From Pseudomonas farsensis (GTDB lineage: Bacteria; Pseudomonadota; Gammaproteobacteria; Pseudomonadales; Pseudomonadaceae): a DNA stretch of 64,000 nucleotides. A model generated the notes under the pieces. The model saw only the letters and a program-made list of their open reading frames with translations. It did no database searches and was not told where the DNA came from. Position numbers and translations under genes: made by a program. The number at the start of each line of letters is the position of its first letter. The stretch's first letter is position 1. This document shows positions 41,506-51,900 of the stretch, one piece after another. Location: NCBI RefSeq assembly GCF_014268805.2, contig NZ_JABWRF020000003.1, forward strand, positions 276,001 to 340,000. The letters are read 5' to 3'.

Positions 41506-43854
41506 ATGAAACGTCTGCTGCTAACTGCGGTCCTCTCCGCACTGATGATCGCTGAAGTTCACGCCGAGTCCTTCACCATCTCCGATATCCGCGTCAACGG
41601 CCTGCAGCGGGTTTCCGCCGGCAGCGTGTTCGGCGCATTGCCGCTGAACGTGGGTGACCAGGTCGATGATCGACGTCTGGTCGACTCCACCCGTTCGCTG
41701 TTCAAGACCGGCTTCTTCCAGGACATCCAGCTGAATCGCGACGGCAATGTCCTGATCATCAACGTGGTCGAGCGTCCGTCGGTTGCCAGTATCGATATCG
41801 AAGGCAACAAGGCGATCAGCACCGAAGACCTGATGAAAGGCCTGAAACAGTCGGGCCTGGCCGAAGGTGAGATCTTCCAGCGGGCAACCCTGGAAGGCGT
41901 GCGTAACGAGCTGCAGCGCCAGTACGTGGCCCAAGGCCGCTACTCGGCCGAGGTGGACGCTGAAGTCGTCCCGCAGCCACGCAACCGTGTTGGCCTGAAA
42001 ATCAAGATCAACGAAGGCACTGTCGCTGCCATCCAGCACATCAACATCGTCGGCAACACCGTGTTCGACGACGACGAGCTGGCCCAGCTGTTCGAGCTGA
42101 AAACCACCAACTGGCTGTCGTTCTTCAAGAACGACGACAAGTACGCCCGCGAAAAACTCTCCGGTGACCTCGAGCGCCTGCGCTCGTACTACCTGGACCG
42201 TGGCTATATCAACATGGATATCGCCTCTACCCAGGTTTCGATCACCCCGGACAAAAAACACGTCTACATCACGGTCAACGTCAACGAAGGCGAAAAATAC
42301 ACCGTGCGTGACGTCAAGCTCTCCGGCGACCTGAAAGTGCCGGAAGACCAGGTCAAGTCGTTGCTGCTGGTGCAGCCGGGCCAGGTGTTCTCGCGCAAGG
42401 TGATGACCACTACCTCCGACCTGATCACCCGTCGCCTGGGTAACGAAGGCTATACCTTCGCCAACGTCAACGGCGTGCCACAGCCGCACGACGAAGATCA
42501 CACCGTCGATATCATGTTCGTGGTCGACCCTGGCAAGCGTGCCTACGTCAATCGCATCAACTATCGCGGCAACACCAAGACCGAAGACGAAGTACTGCGC
42601 CGTGAAATGCGTCAGATGGAAGGCGGCTGGGCTTCGACTTACCTGATCGACCAGTCCAAGACCCGCCTCGAGCGCCTGGGCTTCTTCAAGGAAGTCAACG
42701 TCGAGACCCCGCCGGTGCCAGGCACCGACGACCAGGTCGACGTCAACTACGCGGTCGAAGAACAAGCGTCCGGTTCCATCACCGCCAGCGTCGGTTTCGC
42801 CCAGAGCGCCGGCCTGATCCTCGGTGGTTCGATCAGCCAGAGCAACTTCCTCGGTACCGGTAACAAGGTGTCCATCGGCCTGACCCGTTCGGAATACCAG
42901 ACCCGCTACAACTTCGGCTTTGTTGACCCCTACTTCACCGACGATGGTGTGAGCCTGGGCTATAACGCCTTCTACCGCAGCACCGACTACGACGACCTCG
43001 ATGTCGACGTGGCCAGCTACGCTGTAGACAGCCTGGGTGCAGGTGTAAGCCTTGGCTACCCGATCAGCGAGACTTCGCGCCTGACCTACGGCCTGACCGT
43101 GCAGCAGGATGACATCAAGACTGGCCGCTATACCGTCGATGAGATCTTCAAGTTCCTGAAAGACGAGGGCGACAGCTTCCTCAACGTCAAGGCCTCGGTC
43201 GGCTGGTCCGAATCGACCTTGAACAAAGGTGTGCTGGCGACCCGTGGTCACTCGCAAAGCCTGACGCTTGAAACCACCGTGCCGGGCAGCGACCTGTCGT
43301 TCTACAAGCTCGACTACCGTGCGCAGATGTTCAAGCCGATCAACAACGACTACACCCTGCGCCTGCACACCGAAATGGGCTACGGTGACGGTTTTGGCTC
43401 TACCTCGGGTCTGCCGTTCTACGAGAACTACTACGCCGGTGGCTTCAACTCGGTACGTGGCTTCAAGGACAGCACCCTCGGCCCGCGCAGTACGCCGAGC
43501 ACTGGCAAAAACCCCGGTACCGAGCGCGACCCGGACCAGGATCCATTGCCGTTCGGTGGCAACGTGCTGGTCCAAGGTGGTGTTGAACTGCTGTTCCCGC
43601 TGCCGTTCGTCAAGGATCAGCGCTCGCTGCGCACCTCCGTGTTCTGGGATGTGGGTAACGTGTTCGACACCAATTGCGGCTCCAAGCCTGATTGCTCGAA
43701 GGTCGGTTTCAGCGACATGGCAAGCTCCGTCGGTCTGGGTGTGACCTGGATCACTGCGCTGGGCCCGCTGAGCTTCAGCCTGGCGATGCCGATCAAGAAG
43801 CCGCAAGAAGCCGAAACCCAGGTCTTCCAATTCTCTCTGGGGCAGACCTTCTAA
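41506..43854 (+). CDS. bamA: Outer-membrane protein assembly factor BamA
   Basis: BamA is the essential outer-membrane insertase for beta-barrel proteins. The 782-residue precursor has a signal peptide (MKRLLLTAVLSALMIAEVHA, cleaved before ESF), five POTRA domains (about 22-420; the first begins FTISDIRVNGLQRVSAGSV), and a C-terminal 16-strand barrel ending in Phe (FQFSLGQTF), the signal recognised by BamA itself. The loop-6 VRGF motif is present (NSVRGFKDSTLGPRS). A ribosome site (AAAGGA) precedes the ATG. It is co-located with skp and the lpx genes. Confidence 0.97.
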   Translation: MKRLLLTAVLSALMIAEVHAESFTISDIRVNGLQRVSAGSVFGALPLNVGDQVDDRRLVDSTRSLFKTGFFQDIQLNRDGNVLIINVVERPSVASIDIEGNKAISTEDLMKGLKQSGLAEGEIFQRATLEGVRNELQRQYVAQGRYSAEVDAEVVPQPRNRVGLKIKINEGTVAAIQHINIVGNTVFDDDELAQLFELKTTNWLSFFKNDDKYAREKLSGDLERLRSYYLDRGYINMDIASTQVSITPDKKHVYITVNVNEGEKYTVRDVKLSGDLKVPEDQVKSLLLVQPGQVFSRKVMTTTSDLITRRLGNEGYTFANVNGVPQPHDEDHTVDIMFVVDPGKRAYVNRINYRGNTKTEDEVLRREMRQMEGGWASTYLIDQSKTRLERLGFFKEVNVETPPVPGTDDQVDVNYAVEEQASGSITASVGFAQSAGLILGGSISQSNFLGTGNKVSIGLTRSEYQTRYNFGFVDPYFTDDGVSLGYNAFYRSTDYDDLDVDVASYAVDSLGAGVSLGYPISETSRLTYGLTVQQDDIKTGRYTVDEIFKFLKDEGDSFLNVKASVGWSESTLNKGVLATRGHSQSLTLETTVPGSDLSFYKLDYRAQMFKPINNDYTLRLHTEMGYGDGFGSTSGLPFYENYYAGGFNSVRGFKDSTLGPRSTPSTGKNPGTERDPDQDPLPFGGNVLVQGGVELLFPLPFVKDQRSLRTSVFWDVGNVFDTNCGSKPDCSKVGFSDMASSVGLGVTWITALGPLSFSLAMPIKKPQEAETQVFQFSLGQTF

Positions 43855-43896
43855 GGTCGCCCCTTACAACGACAACGGTTTATCCAGGAGTGCATC

Positions 43897-44400
43897 GTGC
43901 GTAAGTTGACCCAAATGGCCCTCGTGGCTGCGGCGCTGGTCGCCACCCCGGCTTTCGCCGAAATGAAGGTAGCCGTGCTGAACTATCAGATGGCACTGCT
44001 CGAATCTGACGCTGCCAAGAAGTACGCCGTTGACGCCGAGAAGAAATTCGGCCCGCAACTGACCAAGCTCAAGGGCCTGGAAAGCAGCGCCAAAGGCATC
44101 CAGGACCGCCTGATCAAAGGCGGCGACAAGATGCCTCAGCCTGAGCGCGAGCGTCTGGAGCTTGAGTTCAAGCAAAAAGCCCGTGACTTCCAGTTCCAGT
44201 CCAAAGAGCTGAACGAAGCCAAGGCCGTTGCTGACCGTGACATGCTCAAGCAGCTCAAGCCCAAGCTGGACGGCGCAGTGGAAGAAGTCATCAAGAAAGG
44301 CGGCTTTGACCTGGTGCTTGAGCGCGGTGCGGTCATCGATGTCAAACCTCAGTACGACATCACCCGCCAAGTCATCGAGCGCATGAACCAAGCCCGTTGA
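43897..44400 (+). CDS. skp: Periplasmic chaperone Skp/OmpH
   Basis: Skp holds unfolded outer-membrane proteins in the periplasm before BamA takes them. The 167-residue precursor starts at GTG 43897, with AGGAG eight bases before it. The signal peptide ends ATPAFA-EMK. The mature part starts with the strand KVAVLNYQMALLESDAAKKYA and continues as long charged coiled-coil arms (about 45-125), then the C-terminal GGFDLVLERGAVIDVKPQYDIT strand. The gene lies between bamA and lpxD in the usual order. Confidence 0.94.
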   Translation: MRKLTQMALVAAALVATPAFAEMKVAVLNYQMALLESDAAKKYAVDAEKKFGPQLTKLKGLESSAKGIQDRLIKGGDKMPQPERERLELEFKQKARDFQFQSKELNEAKAVADRDMLKQLKPKLDGAVEEVIKKGGFDLVLERGAVIDVKPQYDITRQVIERMNQAR

Positions 44401-44401
44401 T

Positions 44402-45457
44402 ATGACCGTGACCATGACGCTTGGCCAGCTGGCCGAGGCCCTCGGGGCGCAGCTCAAAGGCTCCGAGGCATTGCTGATTACCGGGCTGGCTACCTTGCAG
44501 GAAGCCGGCGCCGGTCAGTTGAGCTTTTTGGCCAACAAGCAGTACCGCAAGTTCCTCGATGACACCCAGGCCGCAGCCGTACTGCTCAAGGCCGAGGACG
44601 CCGAGGGCTTTGCCGGTAATGCGCTGATCGTTGCCGACCCGTACCTTGCCTACGCACGCATTTCGCACCTGTTCGACCCCAAACCCAAGGCTGTGGCGGG
44701 AGTTCATCCCAGCGCCGTGGTGCATGAGGACGCTCAGGTCGATGCCAGCGCCAGTATCGGCCCGTTCGCGGTGATCGAAAGCGGCGCGCAGATTGGCGCC
44801 AACGTGACGGTCGGCGCGCATTGTTTCATCGGTGCGCGTTGTGTGATCGGCGAGGGTGGCTGGCTGGCTCCGCGGGTCACGCTGTATCACGACGTGACCA
44901 TCGGCAAGCGTGTGGTGATCCAATCCGGTGCTGTGATCGGTGGTGAGGGCTTCGGCTTTGCCAACGAGAAGGGCGTCTGGCAGAAGATTGCGCAGATTGG
45001 CGGCGTGACCCTCGGGGACGACGTCGAAATCGGCGTCAACACCGCAGTCGACCGCGGTGCGCTCTCTGACACGCGCATCGGCAATGGCGTCAAGCTCGAC
45101 AACCAGATCCAGATCGCCCACAACGTGCAGGTCGGTGACCACACGGCGATGGCAGCCTGCGTCGGGATTTCCGGCAGCACCAAGATCGGCAAACACTGCA
45201 TGATTGCAGGCGGTGTCGGCATGGTTGGCCACATTGATGTCTGCGACAACGTATTCGTATCCGGCATGACCATGGTCACCCGTTCGATCACCGAACCGGG
45301 CGGCTATTCTTCCGGCACGGCCATGCAGCCTTTGGCCGATTGGCGCAAGAGCGCTGCGCGTATTCGCCAGCTGGACGAGATGTCCAAACGCCTCAACCAG
45401 TTGGAAAAACGCGTCGACACCGTGACCTCAGGTGGCCAGCCGACATCAGAAGGCTGA
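44402..45457 (+). CDS. lpxD: UDP-3-O-acylglucosamine N-acyltransferase
   Basis: LpxD adds the N-linked 3-hydroxyacyl chain to UDP-3-O-acyl-GlcN, the third step of lipid A synthesis. The 351-residue protein has the N-terminal uridine-binding domain (LGQLAEALGAQLKG...LSFLANKQYRKFL) and a long left-handed beta-helix made of hexapeptide repeats (about 105-310), with the catalytic His in NQIQIAHNVQVGDH. The C-terminal helix ends in a short coiled coil. The start is 1 base after the skp stop. Confidence 0.96.
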   Translation: MTVTMTLGQLAEALGAQLKGSEALLITGLATLQEAGAGQLSFLANKQYRKFLDDTQAAAVLLKAEDAEGFAGNALIVADPYLAYARISHLFDPKPKAVAGVHPSAVVHEDAQVDASASIGPFAVIESGAQIGANVTVGAHCFIGARCVIGEGGWLAPRVTLYHDVTIGKRVVIQSGAVIGGEGFGFANEKGVWQKIAQIGGVTLGDDVEIGVNTAVDRGALSDTRIGNGVKLDNQIQIAHNVQVGDHTAMAACVGISGSTKIGKHCMIAGGVGMVGHIDVCDNVFVSGMTMVTRSITEPGGYSSGTAMQPLADWRKSAARIRQLDEMSKRLNQLEKRVDTVTSGGQPTSEG

Positions 45458-45570
45458 TACCATTTCCTGAGCAAGAGAACAGTCGCTAGCTGGCTCCTCT
45501 TTGGATTTGCAAAAGGAGCGTAAGGTCAGCACCTGCGCTCCCTATTCTTATTACAGGCTTCCCCCCCGAA

Positions 45571-46011
45571 ATGATGGACATCAACGAGATTCGCGAATAC
45601 CTGCCTCACCGTTACCCGTTCCTGTTGGTGGACCGCGTGACGGAGTTGGACTACGAGGCCCAGAGCATTCGTGCCTACAAGAATGTCAGCATCAACGAGC
45701 CATTCTTCAATGGCCACTTCCCGGCGCATCCGATCATGCCGGGCGTGCTGATCATCGAGGCGATGGCCCAGGCGGCCGGTATTCTCGGATTCAAGATGCT
45801 CGACGCAAAACCTGCGGACGGCACGCTGTATTATTTCGTCGGCTCCGACAAGCTGCGCTTCCGCCAGCCGGTGCTGCCGGGCGACCAGTTGGTGCTCGAA
45901 GCCAAGTTCCTCAGCCGCAAGAGCATGATCTGGAAGTTCGAGTGCCGTGCGCTGGTTGACGGCAAGCCGGTCTGCTCGGCGCAGATCACCTGCGCGGAAC
46001 GCTCCCTATGA
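45571..46011 (+). CDS. fabZ: 3-hydroxyacyl-[ACP] dehydratase FabZ
   Basis: FabZ dehydrates 3-hydroxyacyl-ACP in fatty acid elongation and competes with LpxA and LpxD for the same substrates. The 146-residue hot-dog-fold protein has the active-site pair His49 (FFNGHFPAHPIMPG) and Glu63 (LIIEAMAQAAG). Two adjacent ATGs (45571 and 45574) are both possible starts, and the ribosome site is weak. The stop overlaps the lpxA start by 4 bases. A 113-base gap with no clear promoter separates it from lpxD. Confidence 0.96.
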   Translation: MMDINEIREYLPHRYPFLLVDRVTELDYEAQSIRAYKNVSINEPFFNGHFPAHPIMPGVLIIEAMAQAAGILGFKMLDAKPADGTLYYFVGSDKLRFRQPVLPGDQLVLEAKFLSRKSMIWKFECRALVDGKPVCSAQITCAERSL

Positions 46012-46784
46012 ATTCGATTGACCCTAGGGCGATCATCGATCCTTCAGCCAAGCTGGCCGAAGGCGTCGAGGTCGGCCCGTGGTCGATCGTAGGCCCCGAT
46101 GTCGAAATCGGGGAGGGCACCGTTATTGGCCCGCACGTCGTGCTCAAGGGCCCGACGCGCATTGGCAAGCACAACCGCATCTATCAGTTCAGCTCGATTG
46201 GCGAAGACACCCCTGACCTGAAGTACAAGGGTGAAGCGACGCGGCTGGTGATCGGCGACCACAATGTGATCCGCGAAGGTGTGACCATTCACCGTGGCAC
46301 GGTTCAGGATCGCTCCGAAACCACGCTCGGTGATCACAACCTGATCATGGCCTATGCCCACATCGGCCATGACAGCGTGATCGGCAACCACTGCATCCTG
46401 GTCAACAACACCGCCCTTGCCGGGCATGTGCACGTTGGCGACTGGGCGATTCTGTCCGGCTACACGCTGGTGCATCAGTATTGCCACATCGGCGCCCACG
46501 CCTTCTCCGGCATGGGCACGGCCATCGGCAAGGACGTCCCGGCGTTCGTGACCGTGTTCGGCAGCCCTGCAGAAGCGCGCAGCATGAACTTCGAAGGCAT
46601 GCGCCGCCGAGGCTTCAGCGATGAAGTCATTCACGACCTGCGCCGCGCTTACAAGATCGTCTATCGCCAGGGCCTGACCGTCGAGGAGGCCATGAAGGAA
46701 CTCGACGAGCTGTGCATCCAGCATCCGGAAGTGGAACTGTTCCGTCAGTCGATCAAGAATTCCGCTCGCGGCATCACCCGCTGA
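46008..46784 (+). CDS. lpxA: UDP-N-acetylglucosamine O-acyltransferase
   Basis: LpxA adds the first 3-hydroxyacyl chain to UDP-GlcNAc and so starts lipid A synthesis. The 258-residue trimeric protein is a beta-helix of hexapeptides (IDPSAKLAEGVEVGPWSIVGP onward) with the catalytic His in MAYAHIGHDSVIGNH and a helical C-terminus (RRGFSDEVIHDLRRAYKIVYRQ is split here for length: RRGFSDEVIHDL then RRAYKIVYRQ). It overlaps fabZ by 4 bases, and lpxB begins 1 base after its stop. Confidence 0.96.
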   Translation: MNSIDPRAIIDPSAKLAEGVEVGPWSIVGPDVEIGEGTVIGPHVVLKGPTRIGKHNRIYQFSSIGEDTPDLKYKGEATRLVIGDHNVIREGVTIHRGTVQDRSETTLGDHNLIMAYAHIGHDSVIGNHCILVNNTALAGHVHVGDWAILSGYTLVHQYCHIGAHAFSGMGTAIGKDVPAFVTVFGSPAEARSMNFEGMRRRGFSDEVIHDLRRAYKIVYRQGLTVEEAMKELDELCIQHPEVELFRQSIKNSARGITR

Positions 46785-46785
46785 T

Positions 46786-47913
46786 ATGGCGCAACTCTGC
46801 GTAGCGCTGGTGGCTGGCGAGGCCAGCGGCGATATCCTCGGTTCCGGCCTGATGCGTGCCATCAAGGCGCGACACCCCGATGTGCGTTTTATCGGGGTTG
46901 GCGGGCCGTTGATGGAAGCCGAGGGCATGATCTCCTACTTCCCCATGGAACGCCTGGCGGTGATGGGCCTGGTCGAGGTGCTTGGCCGCCTGCGTGAGCT
47001 GCTCAAGCGCCGCGAGCTGTTGATCGACACCTTGATCGCTGAGCAGCCAGATGTCTTCATCGGCATCGATGCCCCTGATTTCAACCTCAATATCGAACTC
47101 AAGCTGCGTCAGGCCGGGATCAAGACCGTGCACTACGTAAGCCCGTCGGTTTGGGCCTGGCGGCAGAAACGCGTGCTGAAAATTCGTCAGGGTTGCGATT
47201 TGATGCTGACCCTGCTGCCATTCGAGGCGCGCTTCTACGAAGAGAAGGGCGTGCCGGTGCGTTTTGTCGGCCACCCGCTGGCTGACACCATCCCCCTTGA
47301 AGCGGATCGTGCCGCTGCCCGCGCCGAACTTGGCCTGGCTGCTGGCCCGGTGATCGCGTTGATGCCGGGCAGCCGAGGTGGTGAAGTCGGCCGCCTGGGT
47401 GCGCTGTTCCTCGATGCAGCCCAGCGCCTGTGCGAACTGGTGCCCGGTGCGCGCTTCGTACTGCCTTGCGCCAATGCTACGCGACGTGCCCAGATCGAGC
47501 AGATGCTCGAAGGCCGCAACCTGCCGCTGACCTTGCTCGACGGCCAGTCGCACGTGGCCCTGGCGGCCTGCGATGCGGTGCTGATTGCCTCGGGCACCGC
47601 CACGCTTGAAGCCATGCTGTACAAGCGGCCGATGGTGGTGGCCTACCGCCTGGCGCCGCTGACTTACTGGATACTCAAGCGCATGGTCAAGAGCCCTTAC
47701 GTGTCGCTGCCCAACCTGCTGGCCCAACGTATGTTGGTGCCTGAGCTGTTGCAGGATGCCGCCACCAGCGAAGCCTTGGCCCAGACCTTGGCGCCATTGC
47801 TGGCTAATGGTGCGCAGCAGACCGACAGCTTCGATCAGATTCACCGCACCCTGCGCCGTGACGCCTCCAATCAGGCGGCTGATGCGGTGCTGGCCCTGTT
47901 GAAGGACCGCTGA
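46786..47913 (+). CDS. lpxB: Lipid-A-disaccharide synthase
   Basis: LpxB joins UDP-2,3-diacyl-GlcN with lipid X to make the lipid A disaccharide at the cytoplasmic face of the inner membrane. The 375-residue GT19 enzyme begins CVALVAGEASGDILGSGLM, has FIGIDAPDFNLNIE, HYVSPSVWAWRQKRV, and the nucleotide-binding LMPGSRGGEVGRLG. All family blocks are present. It sits between lpxA and rnhB with 1-base gaps on both sides, so translation is probably coupled. Confidence 0.96.
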   Translation: MAQLCVALVAGEASGDILGSGLMRAIKARHPDVRFIGVGGPLMEAEGMISYFPMERLAVMGLVEVLGRLRELLKRRELLIDTLIAEQPDVFIGIDAPDFNLNIELKLRQAGIKTVHYVSPSVWAWRQKRVLKIRQGCDLMLTLLPFEARFYEEKGVPVRFVGHPLADTIPLEADRAAARAELGLAAGPVIALMPGSRGGEVGRLGALFLDAAQRLCELVPGARFVLPCANATRRAQIEQMLEGRNLPLTLLDGQSHVALAACDAVLIASGTATLEAMLYKRPMVVAYRLAPLTYWILKRMVKSPYVSLPNLLAQRMLVPELLQDAATSEALAQTLAPLLANGAQQTDSFDQIHRTLRRDASNQAADAVLALLKDR

Positions 47914-47914
47914 C

Positions 47915-48538
47915 ATGCAGATGGGACTGGATTTCACCCTGGTCGAAGAGTTGGTTGCCGGCGTCGATGAGGTGGGCCGCGGCCCGCTGTGCGGGGCGGT
48001 GGTGACGGCTGCGGTGATTCTCGATCCGCGCCGGCCAATCCTTGGCTTGAACGACTCGAAAAAGCTCACCGAAGCGCGCCGTGAGGCGCTGTTCGACGAA
48101 ATCTGCGAAAAAGCCCTGAGTTTTTGCATTGCCCGCGCCGAGGTCGATGAGATTGACCGCCTCAATATTCTGCAGGCCACCATGCTCGCCATGCAGCGCG
48201 CGGTCGAAGGGCTGCATGTCACGCCAAAACTGGCGCTGATCGATGGCAATCGCTGCCCCAAGCTGGCGGTGCCTTCGGCGCCGGTGATCAAGGGCGATTC
48301 GCAGGTGCCTGCTATTGCTGCGGCTTCTATCCTGGCCAAGGTAACCCGTGATCGCGAGATGAGCGCGTTCGAGCTGATCTACCCCGGTTATGGCATGGGT
48401 GGGCACAAGGGTTACCCGACGCCTGTACACCTGGAAGCCTTGGCGCGACTTGGCCCGACGCCGATTCACCGGCGCTCGTTTGCCCCGGTGCGGGCGGCAT
48501 GGGAAGCCCGCGAAGGGCTGTCTGACGCGCTGATCTGA
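47915..48538 (+). CDS. rnhB: Ribonuclease HII
   Basis: RNase HII cuts RNA in DNA-RNA hybrids and single ribonucleotides built into DNA. The 207-residue protein has the first acidic pair Asp18-Glu19 in VAGVDEVGRGPLCGAVV, the second Asp in LALIDGNRCPKL, and a third in the VTRDREMSAFE stretch. It is the last gene of the lpx cluster in the common lpxB-rnhB-dnaE order. A repeat-rich gap separates it from dnaE. Confidence 0.96.
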   Translation: MQMGLDFTLVEELVAGVDEVGRGPLCGAVVTAAVILDPRRPILGLNDSKKLTEARREALFDEICEKALSFCIARAEVDEIDRLNILQATMLAMQRAVEGLHVTPKLALIDGNRCPKLAVPSAPVIKGDSQVPAIAAASILAKVTRDREMSAFELIYPGYGMGGHKGYPTPVHLEALARLGPTPIHRRSFAPVRAAWEAREGLSDALI

Positions 48539-48627
48539 ATGTGCTGAAGCCCATCGCGGGGCAAGCCTGCTCCCACGCTGGTGTGGGAGGTTCTGGGTTC
48601 AGTGTAAGCCTGTTTCGGCCTCATCGC

Positions 48628-48789
48628 AGGCTGTCGCCAGCTCCCACAGAGACCGCGCACAGCCGCACCATTGAGGCCTGGCCCAGACTTGTGGGAGCGG
48701 GCTCAGGCCCTGGCAGGCTGTCGCCAGTTCCTAACCAGACCGCGCACAGCTGCACCATTGAGGTCTGGCCCAGATCTTGTGGGAGCGGG
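48628..48789 (+). repeat. Direct duplication of a REP-containing unit
   Basis: Unit 1 (48628-48701) and unit 2 (48715-48789) share AGGCTGTCGCCAG, a CCAGACCGCGCACAGC-like centre, GCACCATTGAGG and TTGTGGGAGCGGG in the same order, with a handful of differences. The period is about 87 bp. Confidence 0.8.
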
Positions 48790-48849
48790 CTTGCCCCGCG
48801 ATGAGGCCCTGGCAGGCTTGGCCACTTGTCCCGCTTGCCCGGCGATGCG

Positions 48850-48878
48850 CTGAAACCCCCCTCCTTTTAAGCTACAAT
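48850..48878 (+). promoter_or_regulatory. Candidate dnaE promoter
   Basis: CTGAAA (48850-48855, four of six matches to the -35 consensus) and TACAAT (48873-48878, a good -10) are 17 bases apart. The predicted start of transcription is about 30 bases before the dnaE ATG. Confidence 0.6.
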
Positions 48879-48915
48879 CCCGCCCTTGTCGTTCAGCGCT
48901 GCTACAGGATCTTCA

Positions 48916-51900
48916 ATGCCGGTCTCCTTCGTTCACCTTCGCGTGCACTCCGAATTCTCCCTGGTCGATGGCCTGGTGCGGATCAAGCCGCTGGCCAAGG
49001 CCCTTGCCGGGATGAACATGCCGGCGGTGGCGATCACCGACCAGAGCAACATGTGCTCGCTGGTGAAGTTCTACAAGACCGCCATGGGTGCCGGCATCAA
49101 GCCGATCTGCGGCGCCGACCTGTGGCTGGCCGGCACAGACCCGGATACCCCGCTGACCCGTATCTGCTTCCTGGCCATGAACCCCCAGGGCTACCGCAAC
49201 CTCACCGAGCTCATCTCGCGCGGCTGGACCGAAGGCCAGCGCAACGGCCTGGTAGTAATCCAGCGTGATTGGGTAGCGCCAGCGAGCGAGGGCCTGATTG
49301 CGCTTTCGGCGGGCAAGGAAGGCGATATTGGCGCCGCGCTGATGGCCGGCCGCCAGGCTGACGCCGAACTGCTGCTGGCCGACTGGCTGCGCATGTTCCC
49401 CGACCGCTTCTATGTCGAGGTGCAACGCACCAACCGCGCCGGTGACGAAGAATACGTGCACGCCGCCGTCGCGCTGGCCGACAAGCTTGGCGCACCGCTG
49501 GTGGCCACCAACGATGTGCGTTTCATCAAGCAGACCGACTTTGACGCGCACGAAACCCGCGTCTGCATCGGTGAGGGCTGGACCCTGGATGACCCGCGGC
49601 GCCCGCGCGGTTACAGCGACCAGCAGTACCTCAAGTCGGCCGAGGAAATGGCCGACTTGTTCAGTGACCTGCCCGATGCCATCGCCAACACCGTCGAAAT
49701 CGCCAAGCGCTGCAACATCACCGTGCAGTTGGGCAAGTATTTCCTTCCCGACTTCCCTACGCCCAACGGCATGGGCATCGACGATTATCTGCGCCATGTT
49801 TCCCATGAAGGCCTGGAAGAGCGCCTGGCGGTGCTGTGGCCGAAGGAAACCACGCCCAACTACGAAGAAAAGCGCCAGGTCTACCTTGACCGGCTGAAGT
49901 TCGAGCTGGACATCATCATCCAGATGGGCTTCCCCGGTTACTTCCTGATCGTTATGGACTTCATCAAGTGGGCCAAGAACAACGACGTGCCGGTCGGCCC
50001 TGGCCGGGGGTCGGGTGCGGGCTCGCTGGTGGCCTACGTGTTGAAGATCACCGACCTCGACCCGCTGGCCTACGACCTGCTGTTCGAACGTTTCCTCAAC
50101 CCGGAACGGGTATCGATGCCCGACTTCGACGTCGACTTCTGCATGGATGGCCGCGACCGGGTCATCGACTATGTGGCCGAGACTTACGGGCGTAATGCGG
50201 TCAGCCAGATCATCACCTTCGGCACCATGGCCGCCAAGGCGGTGGTGCGTGACGTGGCACGGGTGCAGGGCAAGTCCTACGGCCTGGCCGACCGACTGTC
50301 GAAGATGATCCCGTTCGAAGTGGGCATGACCCTGGAGAAGGCCTACGAGCAAGAAGAGATCCTGCGCGACTTCCTCAAAAGCGACGAGGACGGCCGCGAG
50401 ATCTGGGACATGGCGCTCAAGCTCGAAGGCGTCACCCGCGGCACCGGTAAACACGCAGGTGGCGTGGTTATCGCGCCCACCAAACTCACCGATTTCTCGC
50501 CGATTGCCTGTGATGAAGAGGGCGGCGGCCTGGTTACCCAGTTCGACAAAGACGACGTCGAGGCCGCGGGCCTGGTCAAGTTCGACTTCCTTGGCCTGAG
50601 GACGCTGACCATCATCAAGTGGGCGATGGAGACCATCAACCGCGAGCGCGCGAAGGTCGACTTGCCCGACCTGGTCATCGACTTCATCCCGCTGGATGAC
50701 CGCAAAACCTACGAGCTGCTGCAAAAAGCCGAAACCACGGCGGTGTTCCAGCTTGAATCGCGGGGCATGAAGGAGCTGATCAAGAAGCTCAAGCCCGACT
50801 GCCTCGAAGACCTCATCGCCCTGGTGGCGCTGTTCCGCCCCGGCCCGCTGCAATCGGGCATGGTGGACGACTTCATCAACCGTAAGCACGGCCGCGCCGA
50901 GCTTGCCTACCCGCACGCCGACTACCAGTACGAAGGCCTCAAGCCGGTACTGGCGCCCACCTACGGCATCATCCTGTACCAGGAACAGGTGATGCAGATT
51001 GCCCAGGTGATGGCCGGCTATACCCTCGGCGGCGCCGACATGCTGCGCCGGGCCATGGGTAAGAAAAAGCCCGAAGAGATGGCCAAGCAGCGCGGTGGCT
51101 TCATCGAAGGTTGCGTGGCCAATAATATCGAGGCGGACCTTGCAGGTAACATCTTCGATCTGGTGGAGAAGTTCGCAGGTTACGGCTTCAACAAATCCCA
51201 CTCCGCCGCCTATGGCCTGGTGTCCTACCAGACCGCCTGGCTGAAGACGCACTACCCGGCGCCGTTCATGGCTGCGGTGCTGTCGGCGGATATGCACAAC
51301 ACCGACAAGGTGGTGGTGCTGATCGAAGAAGTGCGCAGCATGAAGCTGCGCCTCGATGCCCCGGACGTGAATGCCTCCGAGTTCAAGTTCACCGTCAATG
51401 ATGACGGCCGCATCATCTATGGCCTGGGCGCGATCAAGGGCGTGGGCGAGGGGCCGGTCGAGGCGATTGTCGAGGCACGCAGCCAGGGCGGGCCGTTCAA
51501 GGACCTGTTCGACTTCTGCGAGCGCGTCGACCTCAAGCGGGTCAACAAGCGCACCCTGGATGCACTGATCCGAAGCGGCGCACTGGATCGCCTCGGCCCG
51601 CATTTCCACGACGAGATCAAGGCCTACCAGGCAAACATCGACCGTAACCGAGCGGTACTGCTGTCGGCGCTCGAAGAGGCGATCAAAGCCGCCGAGCAGA
51701 CCGCCCGTACTGCCGACAGCGGCCACGTCGACCTGTTTGGTGGTTTGTTCGTCGAAGAAGACTCCGACGTTTATGCCAACCACCACAAGGTGCGTGAGCT
51801 GACGCTCAAAGAGCGCCTCAAAGGCGAGAAAGACACCCTCGGCCTGTACCTCACCGGCCACCCCATCGATGAGTACGAGGCCGAGATCCGCCGTTTTGCC

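Larger units (their letters stand above)
48539..48915. other. 377-bp repeat mosaic between rnhB and dnaE
   Basis: No gene is supported. The gap holds REP pieces of two families (CATCGCGGGGCAAGCC near 48551, TCATCGCAGGCTGTCGCC at 48621) and a direct duplication of about 75 bp (48628-48701 and 48715-48789). The last 65 bases are repeat-free and hold the candidate dnaE promoter. Confidence 0.65.
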
